Origin: Clostridium sp. Marseille-P2415
Lineage (GTDB): Bacteria > Bacillota > Clostridia > Lachnospirales > Lachnospiraceae
Length of the DNA: 51,949 bases
Assembly (NCBI RefSeq): GCF_900155545.1
Contig: NZ_LT732526.1
Coordinates: forward strand, 1,209,648-1,261,596
Reading direction: 5' to 3'
The translations under genes and the position numbers were made by a program. Below the pieces are notes generated by a model that worked only from the letters and a program-made list of their open reading frames with translations, was not told the DNA's origin and searched no databases. Numbering within the stretch: the first letter of the stretch is position 1; every line of letters begins with the position of its first letter. Below are positions 8,368 through 17,634 of this stretch, piece after piece.

Positions 8368-9348
8368 TTAGTTCACCTTGTCCAGGTGATGGCATGCCGC
8401 ATAGTGACCGGAAGACACCTCTTTCCATTCCGGTTCCTGCTCCGCGCAAAGCTCATCCGCATAGGGGCAGCGTGTACGGAAACGGCAACCGGATGGCGGA
8501 TTTACCGGGCTCGGAACATCTCCCTCCAGGACAATTCTCTTCGATTTACGGCTGGTCTCCGGATCTGCAATCGGGATCGCGGAAATCAGACTCTTCGTGT
8601 ACGGATGAACGCTGTGGAAGGTCAGTTCATAGCTGTCCGCAAGTTCTACCAGTTTCCCCAGGTACATAACACCGATCCGGTTGGAAATATGCTTTACAAT
8701 CGAAAGATCATGGGCGATAAATAAATAGGTAAGGCCCAGTTCTTCCTGAAGCTGTTCAAACATATTGACAACCTGTGCCTGAATGGAAACATCCAGAGCG
8801 GATACCGGCTCATCACAAACAATAAATTGCGGATTCACAGCCAAAGCCCGAGCAATACCTACACGCTGACGCTGTCCCCCGGAAAATTCATGAGGATAAC
8901 GGTTCGCATGCTCTGAGTTAAGTCCCACGGTAGACAGCACGGAAATGATCCTTTCCTGACGGTCCTTTTTACCGGAAGCCAGATGATGGATATCAATCGC
9001 CTCGCCCACAATGTCTCCTACAGTCATTCTTGGGTCCAGGCTTGCATACGGATCCTGAAATACAATCTGCATTTTCTGGCGGTAAGGAAGCATATTTGCT
9101 TTGGTAATATCTTCTCCGTCAAAGAAAATCTTTCCGGAAGTAGGCTCATAAAGGCGGAGCAGAGTACGGCCTGTGGTCGTCTTTCCGCAGCCGGATTCTC
9201 CTACCAGGCCCAGAGTCTCTCCCTTCCTGATTCCGAAAGACACGTTATCAACCGCCTTTACAACCTTTTTCTCAAACAGCTTACCACCGGCAACAGGGAA
9301 ATACTGCTGTAAATTCTTCACTTCTACAAGATTTTTATTTTCCATCAT
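8368..9348 (-). CDS. oppF: Oligopeptide ABC transporter ATP-binding protein OppF
   Basis: A cytoplasmic ATPase subunit of the oligopeptide importer. Walker A is [16 protein letters not shown], the signature is [15 protein letters not shown] and Walker B is FIVCDEP, followed by the H-loop FIAHDLS. The C-terminal oligopeptide-transporter domain has [14 protein letters not shown] with three conserved Cys. The product has 326 residues. The start ATG overlaps the oppD stop in an ATGA (9345-9348), so the two ATPase subunits are translationally coupled. The protein begins with two Met codons; either could be used. Confidence 0.95.
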   Translation of the reverse strand: MMENKNLVEVKNLQQYFPVAGGKLFEKKVVKAVDNVSFGIRKGETLGLVGESGCGKTTTGRTLLRLYEPTSGKIFFDGEDITKANMLPYRQKMQIVFQDPYASLDPRMTVGDIVGEAIDIHHLASGKKDRQERIISVLSTVGLNSEHANRYPHEFSGGQRQRVGIARALAVNPQFIVCDEPVSALDVSIQAQVVNMFEQLQEELGLTYLFIAHDLSIVKHISNRIGVMYLGKLVELADSYELTFHSVHPYTKSLISAIPIADPETSRKSKRIVLEGDVPSPVNPPSGCRFRTRCPYADELCAEQEPEWKEVSSGHYAACHHLDKVN

Positions 9349-10418
9349 GCATCTCCCTTCTGTGCCTGTCCTTTATCAAGCGGACATTCGCAATCCGCTT
9401 CCGCTGCCTGCACATGAACGCCGGACGCTGCGCTGCGTTCAAATTCCTGTTTCTGCAGCAGCCAGCAGGCACTGTAATGAATATCGGATATATCGGTGTA
9501 TGGCGGCATTTCGCGCAGACAAATCTTCATGCAGGCCCTGCATCTGGGCGCAAAAGGGCAGCCTTTAGGCGGATTCAGCATATCAACAGGGCTTCCTTCA
9601 ATCGGAACCAGCTTGCTGTGCTCTTTTTCCGTAAGCTTTGGAATGCTTCGGATCAGACCCTTGGTATATTCATGACTCGGACTGTAGAAAATATCATCCG
9701 TATCGCCATATTCGACAACTTTTCCAGCATACATAACTGCAATGCGGTCGCACATGTTGGCAACAACACCCAGGTCATGGGTGATCATAATGATTGCCAT
9801 GCCAAGCTTCTCTTTTAAATCCATCATCAGTTCCAGAATCTGTGCCTGAATGGTAACATCCAGAGCCGTTGTAGGCTCATCCGCAATCAGAAGCTTGGGT
9901 TCACAAGCGAGGGCAATGGCGATCATGACACGCTGACGCATACCTCCGGACAGTTCATGAGGATACTGTTTTAAACGTTTCTCCGGCTCATTGATTCCAA
10001 CCAGAGTAAGAAGCTCTTTTGCTCTCTCCTTCGCCTGATGTTTATTTTTGTTCGTATGAAGCATGATCACTTCACAAATCTGGTTTCCTATGGTATAAAC
10101 CGGATTCAGACTTGTCATTGGATCCTGAAATATAATAGAAATCTCGTTACCGCGGATCTTCCTCATATCCTTTTCCGTCATCTGCTCAACCTGATGTCCG
10201 TTAAACTGAAGGGAACCGCCGATCAAACGGCCCGGATAAGCCGTAAGGCCCATAAGGCTGTACGCAGTAACAGACTTACCGGATCCTGATTCACCGACGA
10301 TACCCAAAACCTCACCTTCCCGAAGATGAAGGGATACGTTATTCAAAGCCTTAACTTCCCCTGCCGGTGTAAAGAAAGAAAGACGTTCATTCTCAATATT
10401 AACCAAATATTCACTCAT
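9345..10418 (-). CDS. oppD: Oligopeptide ABC transporter ATP-binding protein OppD
   Basis: The partner ATPase of OppF. Walker A is [16 protein letters not shown], the signature is [16 protein letters not shown] and Walker B is LLIADEP, with an M-I-T-H-D-L-G H-loop and the C-terminal [12 protein letters not shown] segment. The ATG at 10418 was preferred over an adjacent in-frame TTG at 10421; AAAGGAGG lies 9 bases upstream. The product has 357 residues, and its C-terminal tail beyond residue 330 is poorly conserved. It sits 15 bases after oppC. Confidence 0.95.
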   Translation of the reverse strand: MSEYLVNIENERLSFFTPAGEVKALNNVSLHLREGEVLGIVGESGSGKSVTAYSLMGLTAYPGRLIGGSLQFNGHQVEQMTEKDMRKIRGNEISIIFQDPMTSLNPVYTIGNQICEVIMLHTNKNKHQAKERAKELLTLVGINEPEKRLKQYPHELSGGMRQRVMIAIALACEPKLLIADEPTTALDVTIQAQILELMMDLKEKLGMAIIMITHDLGVVANMCDRIAVMYAGKVVEYGDTDDIFYSPSHEYTKGLIRSIPKLTEKEHSKLVPIEGSPVDMLNPPKGCPFAPRCRACMKICLREMPPYTDISDIHYSACWLLQKQEFERSAASGVHVQAAEADCECPLDKGQAQKGDA

Positions 10419-10433
10419 CAAATCTCTCCTCCT

Positions 10434-11474
10434 TTAATCTTTCAGTTTCGGGTCAAATGCGTCACGAAGACCATCCCCCAGCAGGTTGAAGCTTAAAATA
10501 ATGACCGAAATCGCAAGAGCCGGGGCAAACAAACGGTGGGGATAACTCTGCAGACCATTTAAGGCAGCGCTTGCAAGGCTTCCCAAAGAAGGCATGGGCG
10601 CAGCAACGCCAAGGCCCAGGAAGCTTAAAAAGCTCTCTGTAAAAATGGAGGACGGAATCTGCAGCGTAGTCGTAACGATCAGAGTACCGATACAATTGGT
10701 GAGAAGGTGCTTCTTAATAATATGTCCGCTGGAAGCGCCAAGGGCTCTGGCTGCCGTTACATATTCCTGCTCCTTTAAAATTAAAATCTGGCTTCGAACA
10801 ATACGCGCCATACCTACCCAGTAAAGCAGAGCGAACACAACAAAAATACTGATCAGGTTCACACCGATAACCTGGATCCACTGAAAGCCAGGCCTTTGAG
10901 CCAGGGCCTTTAAAGGCTGGTCAAAAGCGACCGACAGCAAAACAATGATCAGGATATCCGGTACCGTATAAATCATATCGACAATGCGCATCATGATCAT
11001 GTCGACCCAGCCGCCGAAGAAACCTGCTATGGAACCATAAAGCGATCCGATCAGCAGGATAATACAGGAAGCTACCAGACCTACTGTCAGGGATACACGG
11101 CTTCCCATCATGACGCGGACCGCATAATCACGGCCAAGATTATCCGTTCCCAGAATATGAGGATATACGCTCTCTCCTGCTTCTATGGCCTTCAATTCTT
11201 TTTCAGAATACTGCATCGGAGCAAGGTTTTCACTTCCCCGGATCTGCTGCTCGTACCGGTATGGATAAAACTGAGGAACAATAAATGACAAGACAAATAC
11301 AACAAGGATTACAACAAGGCTGACCATAGCAATCTTGTTCTTCTTAAGACGCCTGATCCCATCCTTCCAAAATCCGACGCTCTTCCGCATGACTGTAAGG
11401 CTTTCTTTTTCTGCATCACTTGCCGGGAGAAAGTCTTCCACATTAAGCTGCAATGATAATTTATTCTTTGGCAT
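10434..11474 (-). CDS. oppC: Oligopeptide ABC transporter permease OppC
   Basis: An inner-membrane permease of the DppC/OppC type with 346 residues. A cytoplasmic N-terminal stretch of about 45 residues precedes the first membrane helix (KIAMVSLVVILVVFVLSFIV). The binding-protein-dependent transport domain follows, with the EAA-type loop A-A-R-A-L-G-A-S-S-G-H-I-I-K-K-H-L-L that contacts the ATPases. The G-T-D-N-L-G-R-D motif after the first periplasm-facing segment is typical of OppC. It is 17 bases from oppB in the oppBCDF order. Confidence 0.95.
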   Translation of the reverse strand: MPKNKLSLQLNVEDFLPASDAEKESLTVMRKSVGFWKDGIRRLKKNKIAMVSLVVILVVFVLSFIVPQFYPYRYEQQIRGSENLAPMQYSEKELKAIEAGESVYPHILGTDNLGRDYAVRVMMGSRVSLTVGLVASCIILLIGSLYGSIAGFFGGWVDMIMMRIVDMIYTVPDILIIVLLSVAFDQPLKALAQRPGFQWIQVIGVNLISIFVVFALLYWVGMARIVRSQILILKEQEYVTAARALGASSGHIIKKHLLTNCIGTLIVTTTLQIPSSIFTESFLSFLGLGVAAPMPSLGSLASAALNGLQSYPHRLFAPALAISVIILSFNLLGDGLRDAFDPKLKD

Positions 11475-11491
11475 CCTCTTTCTCCTTTCTC

Positions 11492-12415
11492 TTACTTCAG
11501 ATTAATACGTGGGTCGATGAATTTATAGGCTACGTCAACCACCACATTCATGATAACCATTAAAGTAGCAAGGAAAATCGTTGTACCCATAATAAGAGGA
11601 TAATCACGTCCTGTAATCGAACCGATGAACTCCGAGCCCAACCCCGGAATTGTAAATATCTTCTCAACTATAAAGCTTCCTGTTACGGTATAGGCCAAAA
11701 GCGGTCCTAAATATGTAACAACCGGAAGAATGGCATTGCGCAGTGCATGCTTAAAGATGCTGACCATCTGGGAAAGCCCCTTGGCACGGGCAGTTCTCAT
11801 ATAATCCTGTCCCATAACATCCAGCATGGAGGAACGCATCAGACGGGCAATATAGGAGGATGGATATAATGCCAGCGCAATCACAGGCATGATATAATTT
11901 TTCCAGGATGCCAGTCCATAAGTAGGCAGAAGTCCCAGCTTTAAACTTAAAACATACATTAGAATCGTGCATACCACAAAGCTCGGCACCGCGATCCCGC
12001 ATGTACTGAATATGATAATGATATTATCAACAATGGTTCCCCGCTTAAACGCTGCAATACTGCCCAAAGGAACACCTACTATAACAGCCATCAAAATCGC
12101 AATCCCGCCGATTTTGGCTGATACCGGGAATTTGGCCGCAATGATCATGTTTACGGTCCGGCCACGTTGTTTTACGCTTAATCCCAAATTTCCATGAAGC
12201 AAATCCTTCATATAGGTTGAATACTGTTCGCCCAGCGGCTTATCCAGTCCATACTTTTCATTCAGGGCCGCCTGGGCCTGTGGACTGACGGCCTTCTCCG
12301 ACATGAAGGGGCCGCCCGGCACCATATTCATGACAAAGAAAGTAATCGTTGCAACAGCAAAGATGGTTATAATCGCCATAGCGATACGCTTTATAATATA
12401 TTTAGCCACTTTCAT
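11492..12415 (-). CDS. oppB: Oligopeptide ABC transporter permease OppB
   Basis: The first gene of the opp operon, a 307-residue permease with about six membrane helices. The N-terminal MKVAKYIIKRIAMAI and N-M-V-P-G-G-P are typical of OppB/DppB. The EAA loop is visible as R-T-A-R-A-K-G-L-S-Q-M-V-S-I-F-K-H-A-L-R-N. The start at 12415 has AAAGGAG immediately upstream; an in-frame ATG at 12457 would add 14 residues unlike the family. Upstream, between this gene and the tsf terminator, lies an 8-bp inverted repeat (12435-12478). Confidence 0.95.
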   Translation of the reverse strand: MKVAKYIIKRIAMAIITIFAVATITFFVMNMVPGGPFMSEKAVSPQAQAALNEKYGLDKPLGEQYSTYMKDLLHGNLGLSVKQRGRTVNMIIAAKFPVSAKIGGIAILMAVIVGVPLGSIAAFKRGTIVDNIIIIFSTCGIAVPSFVVCTILMYVLSLKLGLLPTYGLASWKNYIMPVIALALYPSSYIARLMRSSMLDVMGQDYMRTARAKGLSQMVSIFKHALRNAILPVVTYLGPLLAYTVTGSFIVEKIFTIPGLGSEFIGSITGRDYPLIMGTTIFLATLMVIMNVVVDVAYKFIDPRINLK

Positions 12416-12434
12416 CAACTCCTTTGGTCTAGTG

Positions 12435-12478
12435 GTGTCCGTCCAATATGGAAACATTTGTCAATGGTAAACGGACAC
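12435..12478. repeat. Inverted repeat upstream of oppB
   Basis: GTGTCCGT (12435-12442) and ACGGACAC (12471-12478) form a perfect 8-bp dyad about 20 bases upstream of the oppB start. The minus strand between the arms contains a TTGACA hexamer, but no convincing -10 lies at the right spacing. It could be an operator or an RNA hairpin in the opp leader. Confidence 0.45.
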
Positions 12479-12488
12479 TGTCTGAATA

Positions 12489-12516
12489 GAAAAATCCCAT
12501 GGATACCCATGGGATT
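12489..12516 (-). terminator. Intrinsic terminator after tsf
   Basis: AATCCCATGG (12493-12502) pairs with CCATGGGATT (12507-12516) across a four-base loop. The minus strand runs on into TTTTTC. It lies 26 bases beyond the tsf stop. Confidence 0.85.
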
Positions 12517-12541
12517 CCCCCCTCAGAATCCTGTTACAAGA

Positions 12542-13465
12542 TTACTGCATCTGTTTTGCAACTTCTTCTGCAAAGTTCTCTTCCTTCTTCTCAAGACCTT
12601 CACCAGTCTCAAAGCGGACAAACTTCTTCACATCTACCTTACCGCCAACTTCTTTGGAAACCTGCTCTAAATATTTGCCAACCGTTAAATCGCCATCTTT
12701 TACATAAGCCTGATCCACAAGACAGAATTCTTTTAACTCTTTGTTTAAGCGTCCGACAATCATTTTCTCAAGAATGTTGTCCGGCTTGTCCGGGTTCTCA
12801 TTCTTAGCCTGAACCTTTAAGATTTCCATCTCATGATCAATGAATTCCTGCGGGATTTCATCTCTCTTTACATACTTTGGTGTTAAAGCAGCGATCTGCA
12901 TGGCAACATTCTTTAACGCTTCTTTTACAGCATCGTTCACAACTTCAGCGCCGGCTTCAATTAAAACACCGATTCTTCCGCCGCCGTGGATATAATCAAC
13001 CACCACACCATCGGTAACGATTTTCTCAAATCTTCTGATGTTCATGTTCTCACCGATCACTGCGATCTGGCTGGATAATACCTGAGCTACCGTTAAAGAA
13101 CTTTCCTTTGCCCATGGCTCTGCAAGGAAAGCCTCCATATCCTTCGCATCGGATGCAAGTGCCTGAGCTGCAACATCAGCAACATAGCCCTGGAACTGAG
13201 CGTTCTTTGCAACGAAATCTGTCTCGCTGTTTACTTCTACGATTGCTCCGGATTTTCCGTCTGCACTTACAACAGCAGTAACGATACCCTCTGCTGCGAT
13301 TCTTCCTGCCTTCTTAGAAGCTGCAGCAAGTCCTTTCTCCCTTAAGAACTCTACTGCCTTGTCCATATCACCATCGGTTTCTGCAAGAGCCTTCTTGCAG
13401 TCCATCATACCTGCACCGGTCATCTCTCTTAATTCTTTTACCATTCCAGCTGTAACTGCTGCCAT
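12542..13465 (-). CDS. tsf: Elongation factor Ts
   Basis: The guanine-nucleotide exchange factor for EF-Tu. The N-terminal UBA-like domain reads VKELREMTGAGMMDCKKAL, followed by the SETDFVAKN motif that contacts EF-Tu and two core repeats. The C-terminal FVRFETGEGLEKKEENFAEEV is family-like. The start at 13465 (MAAVTAGMVKEL) has GGAGG 8 bases upstream; 5 upstream in-frame residues were left out. The product has 307 residues. It follows rpsB but is separated from it by a terminator hairpin. Confidence 0.96.
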   Translation of the reverse strand: MAAVTAGMVKELREMTGAGMMDCKKALAETDGDMDKAVEFLREKGLAAASKKAGRIAAEGIVTAVVSADGKSGAIVEVNSETDFVAKNAQFQGYVADVAAQALASDAKDMEAFLAEPWAKESSLTVAQVLSSQIAVIGENMNIRRFEKIVTDGVVVDYIHGGGRIGVLIEAGAEVVNDAVKEALKNVAMQIAALTPKYVKRDEIPQEFIDHEMEILKVQAKNENPDKPDNILEKMIVGRLNKELKEFCLVDQAYVKDGDLTVGKYLEQVSKEVGGKVDVKKFVRFETGEGLEKKEENFAEEVAKQMQ

Positions 13466-13556
13466 TCGTTTTCCCTCCATCTATTGATTCATTTCGTCAT
13501 TGACATACTCAAAGCTTGTCCTATATACCGGAATCTCATTTTTCCCGTTGCCCGCG

Positions 13557-13600
13557 TAAAAAAATGCTTCAACCCACTCCTCAAAGCAGGTCGAAGCATT
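13557..13600 (-). terminator. Terminator/attenuator between rpsB and tsf
   Basis: On the minus strand AATGCTTCGACC pairs with GGTTGAAGCATT (arms ending at 13600 and 13563), giving a 12-bp stem with one G-U. The stem is followed by a run of seven T. It starts 16 bases after the rpsB stop. It is probably leaky, since tsf normally depends on rpsB transcription. Confidence 0.8.
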
Positions 13601-13615
13601 CAATCGCCTGAATAA

Positions 13616-14356
13616 TTAAGCTTCTACAGTCTCTTCTGTTTCCTGAGCTGCTTCTGCTTCCTCAGCTACTGCCTCGCCCTGGTTTGCCTCGATTACTGCG
13701 TCTGCCATCTTGGATACGATTAACTTAACGGCTCTTATCGCATCATCATTACCTGGAATCACAAAATCAAGTTCTTCCGGATCACAGTTCGTATCAGCGA
13801 TACCAATCAACGGAATTCCCAGTGTGTGAGCTTCCTGAACGCAGATTCTTTCTTTCTTAGGATCTACAACAAAAATTGCATCCGGAACCTTCTTCATCTC
13901 TTTGATTCCGCCTAAGTTCTTCTCCAGCTTCTCCCATTCTTTTCTGAGAGCAATGACTTCCTTTTTAGGAAGAACATCAAATGTTCCGTCCTGAGACATG
14001 GTCTCGATCTCTTTTAATCTTGCGACTCTGGACTGGATGGTCTTAAAGTTTGTAAGCATACCTCCAAGCCATCTTTCATTAACATAATACATACCGCAGC
14101 GCTCTGCTTCGGACTTGATGGCATCCTGAGCCTGCTTTTTTGTACCTACAAAAAGGATCTTGCCGCCTTCCGCAGCGATGTCGGAAACTGCCTTGTAAGC
14201 CTCATCTACCTTTACAACAGACTTCTGTAAGTCGATGATGTAGATGCCGTTTCTCTCTGTGTAAATGTACGGAGCCATCTTAGGGTTCCATCTTCTTGTC
14301 TGGTGACCGAAGTGCACGCCAGCTTCCAAAAGCTGCTTCATTGAAATTACGCTCAT
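13616..14356 (-). CDS. rpsB: 30S ribosomal protein S2
   Basis: A structural protein of the small ribosomal subunit. [22 protein letters not shown] at the N-terminus is diagnostic, as are [23 protein letters not shown] and [20 protein letters not shown] further on. The start at 14356 has GGAGG 8 bases upstream; the same frame stays open for another 47 codons, but these lie in the mRNA leader. The product has 246 residues with an acidic Ala/Glu-rich tail. A promoter at 14469-14497 gives a leader of about 110 bases, long enough for S2 autoregulation, although I could not identify a defined structure. Confidence 0.97.
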   Translation of the reverse strand: MSVISMKQLLEAGVHFGHQTRRWNPKMAPYIYTERNGIYIIDLQKSVVKVDEAYKAVSDIAAEGGKILFVGTKKQAQDAIKSEAERCGMYYVNERWLGGMLTNFKTIQSRVARLKEIETMSQDGTFDVLPKKEVIALRKEWEKLEKNLGGIKEMKKVPDAIFVVDPKKERICVQEAHTLGIPLIGIADTNCDPEELDFVIPGNDDAIRAVKLIVSKMADAVIEANQGEAVAEEAEAAQETEETVEA

Positions 14357-14468
14357 GTTACTTCCTCCAATTGGTTTTTCTTCCATCCGCTTCTCATGCT
14401 TCCGGGGAGACCGGTATCCGGCACCTTCCTCTGGAATCCGCAGACGTGTTTTTTTATTAAGCTTAGCT

Positions 14469-14497
14469 AGTATAGCATATCTTTCTGTGCGATGCAA
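14469..14497 (-). promoter_or_regulatory. Promoter of rpsB
   Basis: TTGCAT (14492-14497) and TATACT (14469-14474) on the minus strand are spaced by 17 bases, with a TGC extension. It lies about 110 bases upstream of the rpsB ATG. Confidence 0.75.
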
Positions 14498-14551
14498 GTA
14501 ATTTTTTATATCTTTCTGTCCAAAACAAAAGCGTCCTGCCGCATTTTCACT

Positions 14552-14583
14552 AAAAAAGGAGCAGTCTCTCCCTGTCTGCTCCT
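14552..14583 (-). terminator. Intrinsic terminator after codY
   Basis: AGGAGCAG (14557-14564) and CTGCTCCT (14576-14583) form an 8-bp stem. On the minus strand it is followed by TTTTTTAG. It lies 18 bases past the codY stop. Confidence 0.85.
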
Positions 14584-14601
14584 CTGCGTTCCATACGGAA
14601 T

Positions 14602-15417
14602 CTACATATCTTTTATATCCCGGCGTTCCTGAATATTCTTACCATTTCCAGCCTTTATGGTCTTCAATTCATCAAAAACCACATCATTTAAAACCTTAAT
14701 ATAGGTTCCTTTCATGCCGGAAGATCTGGATTCAATCACTCCTGCACTTTCAAATTTCCGAAGTGCATTGACGATAACGGAACGGGTAATGCCTACACGG
14801 TCGGCAATTTTGCTTGCCACTAAAATACCTTCATTGCCATCCAATTCCTCAAAAATGTGGGTGATGGCCTCCAGTTCAGAAAAGGACAGAGTGCTGATGG
14901 CAGATTTTACAATCTGCACTTTTCTGGTCTCCTCTGCATTCTCTTCATTGACAGAACGCATCATTTCAAGTCCTACTACTGTGGTCCCGTATTCGCTTAA
15001 AATGATATCGTCGATATCGTACTGGGAATCCGATTTGTAAATGAACAGGGTCCCGAGCCGTTCTCCTGCAATGTCGATCGGGGTAATAATTGCCTGGTAT
15101 TTTCTGATATTGTTCCCAGTGAAACCCAGCGTTTCCAGATTGACGTTCTCTTTTGTTGATAAAATGCTGAGCAAACGCTCGTTCAGCATTTTATCAACAT
15201 AACCGCCGACCTGGTCCGCGATCAGCTCCTGAATCTCATCTATGTCCGGTGTAAGGCCAACGCCCAGCACCTTCCCCTTCTTGCTGATCACAAGAATATT
15301 CGAATTCAGGATCTCGGTCAGCACTTCACAGATATCGTTAAATACAACCTTATGCGAATTGTTGTTATGCAATAATTTGTTAATTTTTCTAGTTTTGTCC
15401 AACAACTGTACGCTCAT
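14602..15417 (-). CDS. codY: GTP/branched-chain amino acid-sensing global repressor CodY
   Basis: A global repressor that senses GTP and branched-chain amino acids and represses amino-acid and peptide uptake in rich conditions. The N-terminal GAF-type domain covers residues 1-155 ([12 protein letters not shown]... [17 protein letters not shown]... [12 protein letters not shown]). A linker leads to the winged helix [27 protein letters not shown] at about residues 200-230. AAGGAGG lies 9 bases before the ATG at 15417. The length of 271 is slightly above the usual 259. The opp genes nearby are known CodY targets in other Firmicutes, but I found no clear CodY box here. Confidence 0.96.
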   Translation of the reverse strand: MSVQLLDKTRKINKLLHNNNSHKVVFNDICEVLTEILNSNILVISKKGKVLGVGLTPDIDEIQELIADQVGGYVDKMLNERLLSILSTKENVNLETLGFTGNNIRKYQAIITPIDIAGERLGTLFIYKSDSQYDIDDIILSEYGTTVVGLEMMRSVNEENAEETRKVQIVKSAISTLSFSELEAITHIFEELDGNEGILVASKIADRVGITRSVIVNALRKFESAGVIESRSSGMKGTYIKVLNDVVFDELKTIKAGNGKNIQERRDIKDM

Positions 15418-15475
15418 AGCCGAAAACCTCCTTAAGAATTTATGTGAAAATCCAAAATACTCCTCTAATAATTAA

Positions 15476-15504
15476 ATACTAACATTATTATTTTCAAATA
15501 ACAA
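15476..15504 (-). promoter_or_regulatory. Promoter of codY
   Basis: TTGTTA (15499-15504) and TAGTAT (15476-15481) on the minus strand have a 17-base spacer and a TGT extension. It lies in the A+T-rich gap between topA and codY. Confidence 0.65.
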
Positions 15505-15550
15505 TAGTTTTTTGAAGATTTTCGATTTTCTTAATAATTATTCTATTTTC

Positions 15551-17620
15551 CTATTTGTCAGTACTGTAACCACACTGCTCATTCGAACACAGTAATTTAT
15601 TTCCCTTTTCAACCATATAATATCCGCATTTAGGACATTTTTGTGTGGAAGGCTTTTGCCAGGACATAAAATCACACTCCGGATTCGCTTCGCAGCCATA
15701 ATAAACTCTGCCCTTTTTGGTTTTTTTGATCACAACTTCTTTTCCGCATTTCGGACAGGGAACGCCAACCTTTTCCAAATAAGGTTTTGTATTCTTACAT
15801 TCCGGAAATCCAGGACATGCCAGGAATTTACCGTGAGGACCATACTTAATGACCATGTTACGGCCGCATACCTCACAGATTTCATCCGTCACCTCATCTG
15901 CAATGGTCACGGTTTCCAGTTCCACAAGCGCTTTATCCACTGCTTCTTTTAAATCCGGATAGAAATTTTTCACAACAGTTTTCCACTGAACCGATCCATC
16001 CCCCACCTTATCAAGAAGGTATTCCAGATTCGCAGTGAACGTGATATCTACAATACTGGGAAAGCTTTGCTTCATCATGCTGTTGACGACTTCGCCCAGT
16101 TCCGTCACATAAAGATTTTTACTTTCTTTTGCCACATACCTTCTGGCTATGATGGTAGTAATGGTAGGCGCATAAGTACTTGGGCGTCCAATGCCCTGTT
16201 CTTCCATGGCTTTCACCAGAGAAGCCTCTGTAAAATGAGCCGGCGGCTGAGTAAAATGCTGACTGTTCTCCAGTTTATCCAGCTGAAGAACAGTTCCTTT
16301 TTCCAGATTTCCCAGCAAAACATTTGCCTCTTCTTTTTCATCTTCCTGCACATAAACGGACATAAAGCCATCAAAGGACAATTTGGAAGCAGAAAGTGTA
16401 AAGGAATAATCTCCGGCCCCAACCTTAACGGAAGTGGTTTCGTAAACAGCTGGCTGCATTCTGCTGGCTGCAAAGCGTTTCCAGATCAACTGGTAAAGCC
16501 GGAATAAATCGCGCTGCAGGGACTCCTTTACCACAACCGGCGTGAGGGAAATATCCGTAGGACGGATTGCCTCGTGGGCATCCTGAATTTTCACATTGCT
16601 CTTCTTTGTCTGCTCGCCCTGGGCTACATACTGGCTTCCGTACTGCTTTTCTATATAATCTCTGGCTGCAGTATCCGCCTCTTCCGCAACTCTGGTGGAG
16701 TCTGTACGCAGATAAGTGATGAGACCCACGGTCCCATGTCCTGTAACCTCAACACCTTCGTAAAGCTGCTGCGCCAGCCGCATGGTCTTCTGGGTGGAAA
16801 AGTTAAGCACCTTGGAAGCCTCCTGCTGAAGGGTACTGGTCGTAAACGGGATCGGAGATTTCTTGATCCTCTCTCCCTTCTTGACTTCGTCCACCACATA
16901 GGCCTGATTTTCCAGACCTTCCAGGATCCGGTCCAGCTCCTCTTTGTTATGAATGGCAATTCTGCTGTTTTTGTCTCCATAAAATTTCGCTGTAAGAGGT
17001 TTTTTGCCTCCCTGCTGTTTCAGGACCGCTTCCAGATTCCAGTATTCTTCCGGAATAAAAGCATTGATTTCCTCTTCCCGGTCACAAATCAGCCGAAGTG
17101 CCACAGACTGGACACGGCCGGCACTCAAGCCTCTCTTTACTTTTGCCCAAAGCAAAGGGCTTATCATATAACCAACCATACGGTCCAAAACCCTTCTGGC
17201 CTGTTGGGCATCCACCAGATTCATATCGATCGCCCTTGGGGTTTTTAAAGAGGCTTTCACAGCGTTCTTCGTGATTTCATTAAAACTGATGCGATACACC
17301 TGCTTTTCGTTCAGTTCATCCAGCTTCAAAGCTTTCATCAGATGCCAGGAAATTGCTTCTCCTTCACGGTCAGGGTCAGTTGCCAAGTAGACCTTATCGA
17401 CCTTTTTCACTTCTTTCCTCAGCTTGGCCAGTATATCACCTTTTCCTCTGATCGTTATATATTTGGGATCAAAATCATGCTCTACATCAATTCCCATCTG
17501 ACTCTTAGGAAGATCCCTCACATGTCCGTTGGAGGCATCCACTTCATAATTCGCCCCAAGGAACTTCTTAATCGTCTTTACCTTTGCCGGTGACTCCACA
17601 ATTACTAAACAGTTCGCCAT
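15551..17620 (-). CDS. topA: DNA topoisomerase I
   Basis: A type IA topoisomerase that relaxes negative supercoils. The N-terminal TOPRIM domain starts with VESPAKVKTIKKFLG and contains the metal-binding TDPDREGE (residues 81-88). The catalytic Tyr is residue 303 in LITYLRTDSTR. The C-terminus carries three Cys4 zinc ribbons: C-E-V-C...C-x5-C, C-P-K-C...C-x5-C and C-P-K-C...C-x4-C. The 689-residue length is typical. GAGGAG precedes the ATG, and the start is 14 bases downstream of the dprA stop, in a comM-dprA-topA run that is common in clostridia. Confidence 0.97.
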   Translation of the reverse strand: MANCLVIVESPAKVKTIKKFLGANYEVDASNGHVRDLPKSQMGIDVEHDFDPKYITIRGKGDILAKLRKEVKKVDKVYLATDPDREGEAISWHLMKALKLDELNEKQVYRISFNEITKNAVKASLKTPRAIDMNLVDAQQARRVLDRMVGYMISPLLWAKVKRGLSAGRVQSVALRLICDREEEINAFIPEEYWNLEAVLKQQGGKKPLTAKFYGDKNSRIAIHNKEELDRILEGLENQAYVVDEVKKGERIKKSPIPFTTSTLQQEASKVLNFSTQKTMRLAQQLYEGVEVTGHGTVGLITYLRTDSTRVAEEADTAARDYIEKQYGSQYVAQGEQTKKSNVKIQDAHEAIRPTDISLTPVVVKESLQRDLFRLYQLIWKRFAASRMQPAVYETTSVKVGAGDYSFTLSASKLSFDGFMSVYVQEDEKEEANVLLGNLEKGTVLQLDKLENSQHFTQPPAHFTEASLVKAMEEQGIGRPSTYAPTITTIIARRYVAKESKNLYVTELGEVVNSMMKQSFPSIVDITFTANLEYLLDKVGDGSVQWKTVVKNFYPDLKEAVDKALVELETVTIADEVTDEICEVCGRNMVIKYGPHGKFLACPGFPECKNTKPYLEKVGVPCPKCGKEVVIKKTKKGRVYYGCEANPECDFMSWQKPSTQKCPKCGYYMVEKGNKLLCSNEQCGYSTDK

Positions 17621-17634
17621 ACCAAACTCCTCGC

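Noticed and set aside
15418-15550. Possible CodY box (GAAAATCGAAAATC) upstream of codY
   Set aside because: Only one half-site resembles AATTTTCWGAAAATT; the other half has too many mismatches.
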